NCBI GenBank assembly: GCA_945863825.1
Contig: CAMBBY010000002.1
Location: 1 to 18,800 of the forward strand
DNA from: an uncultured Prevotella sp.
GTDB lineage: Bacteria > Bacteroidota > Bacteroidia > Bacteroidales > Bacteroidaceae
Length of the DNA: 18,800 nt
Direction of reading: 5' to 3'
Under the pieces are notes generated by a model that saw only the letters and a list, made by a program, of their open reading frames with translations, was not told the DNA's origin and did no database searches. Of the stretch, positions 18,755-18,800 are shown in pieces (positions within the stretch are counted from its first letter, which is position 1; the number at the start of each line of letters is the position of its first letter). The translations under genes were made by a program, and so were the position numbers.

Positions 18755-18800
18755 CTGTCTCTTATACACATCTCCGAGCCCACGAGACTAAGGCGAATCT
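18755..18800 (-). other. Nextera i7-side sequencing adapter (artefact)
   Basis: The reverse complement of the adapter at 1-48: mosaic end CTGTCTCTTATACACATCT at 18755-18773, primer part to 18788, then the index TAAGGCGA at 18789-18796 and four bases of flow-cell oligo. Genomic sequence ends at 18754. Confidence 0.98.

Noticed and set aside
1..18800. Long terminal inverted repeat of the contig, as if a transposon
   Set aside because: Both ends are the same sequencing adapter in opposite orientation, with index and primer parts recognisable.

Overview
The 18.8 kb window is a complete assembled contig. Both ends are uncleaned Illumina Nextera adapter (1-48 and 18755-18800, each with the same 8-base i7 index), so genomic sequence runs only from 49 to 18754 and the genes at both ends are cut. 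All recognisable genes lie on the minus strand and are read from right to left. The Bacteroidales-type conjugation genes (TraE/F/G/J/K set, DUF4134, DUF4133) and the TAnnTTTG-type -7 boxes point to a Bacteroidales host such as Bacteroides or Prevotella. The window is the transfer-replication-partition part of an integrative conjugative element or conjugative plasmid. No integrase, relaxase or coupling protein is present.

Regions in transcription order. (1) 18754-16389, accessory operon: a truncated NeuD/PglD-type sugar O-acyltransferase, an 80-aa unknown protein, a GNAT acetyltransferase with an HTH-like tail, and a 326-aa unknown protein, closed by two tandem terminators (16349-16268). (2) 16028-15687, an excisionase-like HTH protein preceded by a leader holding a 12-bp palindrome. 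(3) 15531-11695, a maintenance operon: small HTH-like protein, unknown 212-aa protein, ParA, a ribbon-helix-helix ParB-like protein, a DUF4373 replication-initiator-like protein (frameshifted) and a DnaC-like helicase loader (frameshifted), ended by an intrinsic terminator at 11616-11576. (4) 11337 to the left end, the tra operon: acidic membrane protein, two DUF4134 (TraE) proteins, DUF4133 (TraF), TraG (VirB4 ATPase), an RNAP alpha-CTD-like protein, three exported proteins, TraJ (VirB6-like) and a frameshifted TraK cut by the contig end.

The most interesting signal is inside the DUF4373 gene. Nine copies of a palindromic motif, consensus GTTTCTTCCGAAGAAAC, lie at 12785-13024 with centre spacings of 31, 21, 32, 31, 24, 32, 31 and 21 bp, mostly two or three helical turns. 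Because 31 and 32 are not multiples of three, the same DNA word is read in different frames (SSEET against LFGRN), so the repeat is conserved as DNA rather than as protein. A T-rich tract follows directly (12711-12762), and a DnaC-like gene is next. This resembles phage lambda, where the origin iterons lie inside gene O, followed by an A+T-rich segment and the loader gene P. I infer an intragenic replication origin. A second array, in the RHH gene (five 18-bp repeats plus an inverted copy, 13690-13792), is a candidate centromere.

Three genes (traK, the DUF4373 gene and the DnaC-like gene) carry apparent frameshifts. They may be real lesions, sequence errors or, for the A9 tract in the DUF4373 gene, programmed slippage.
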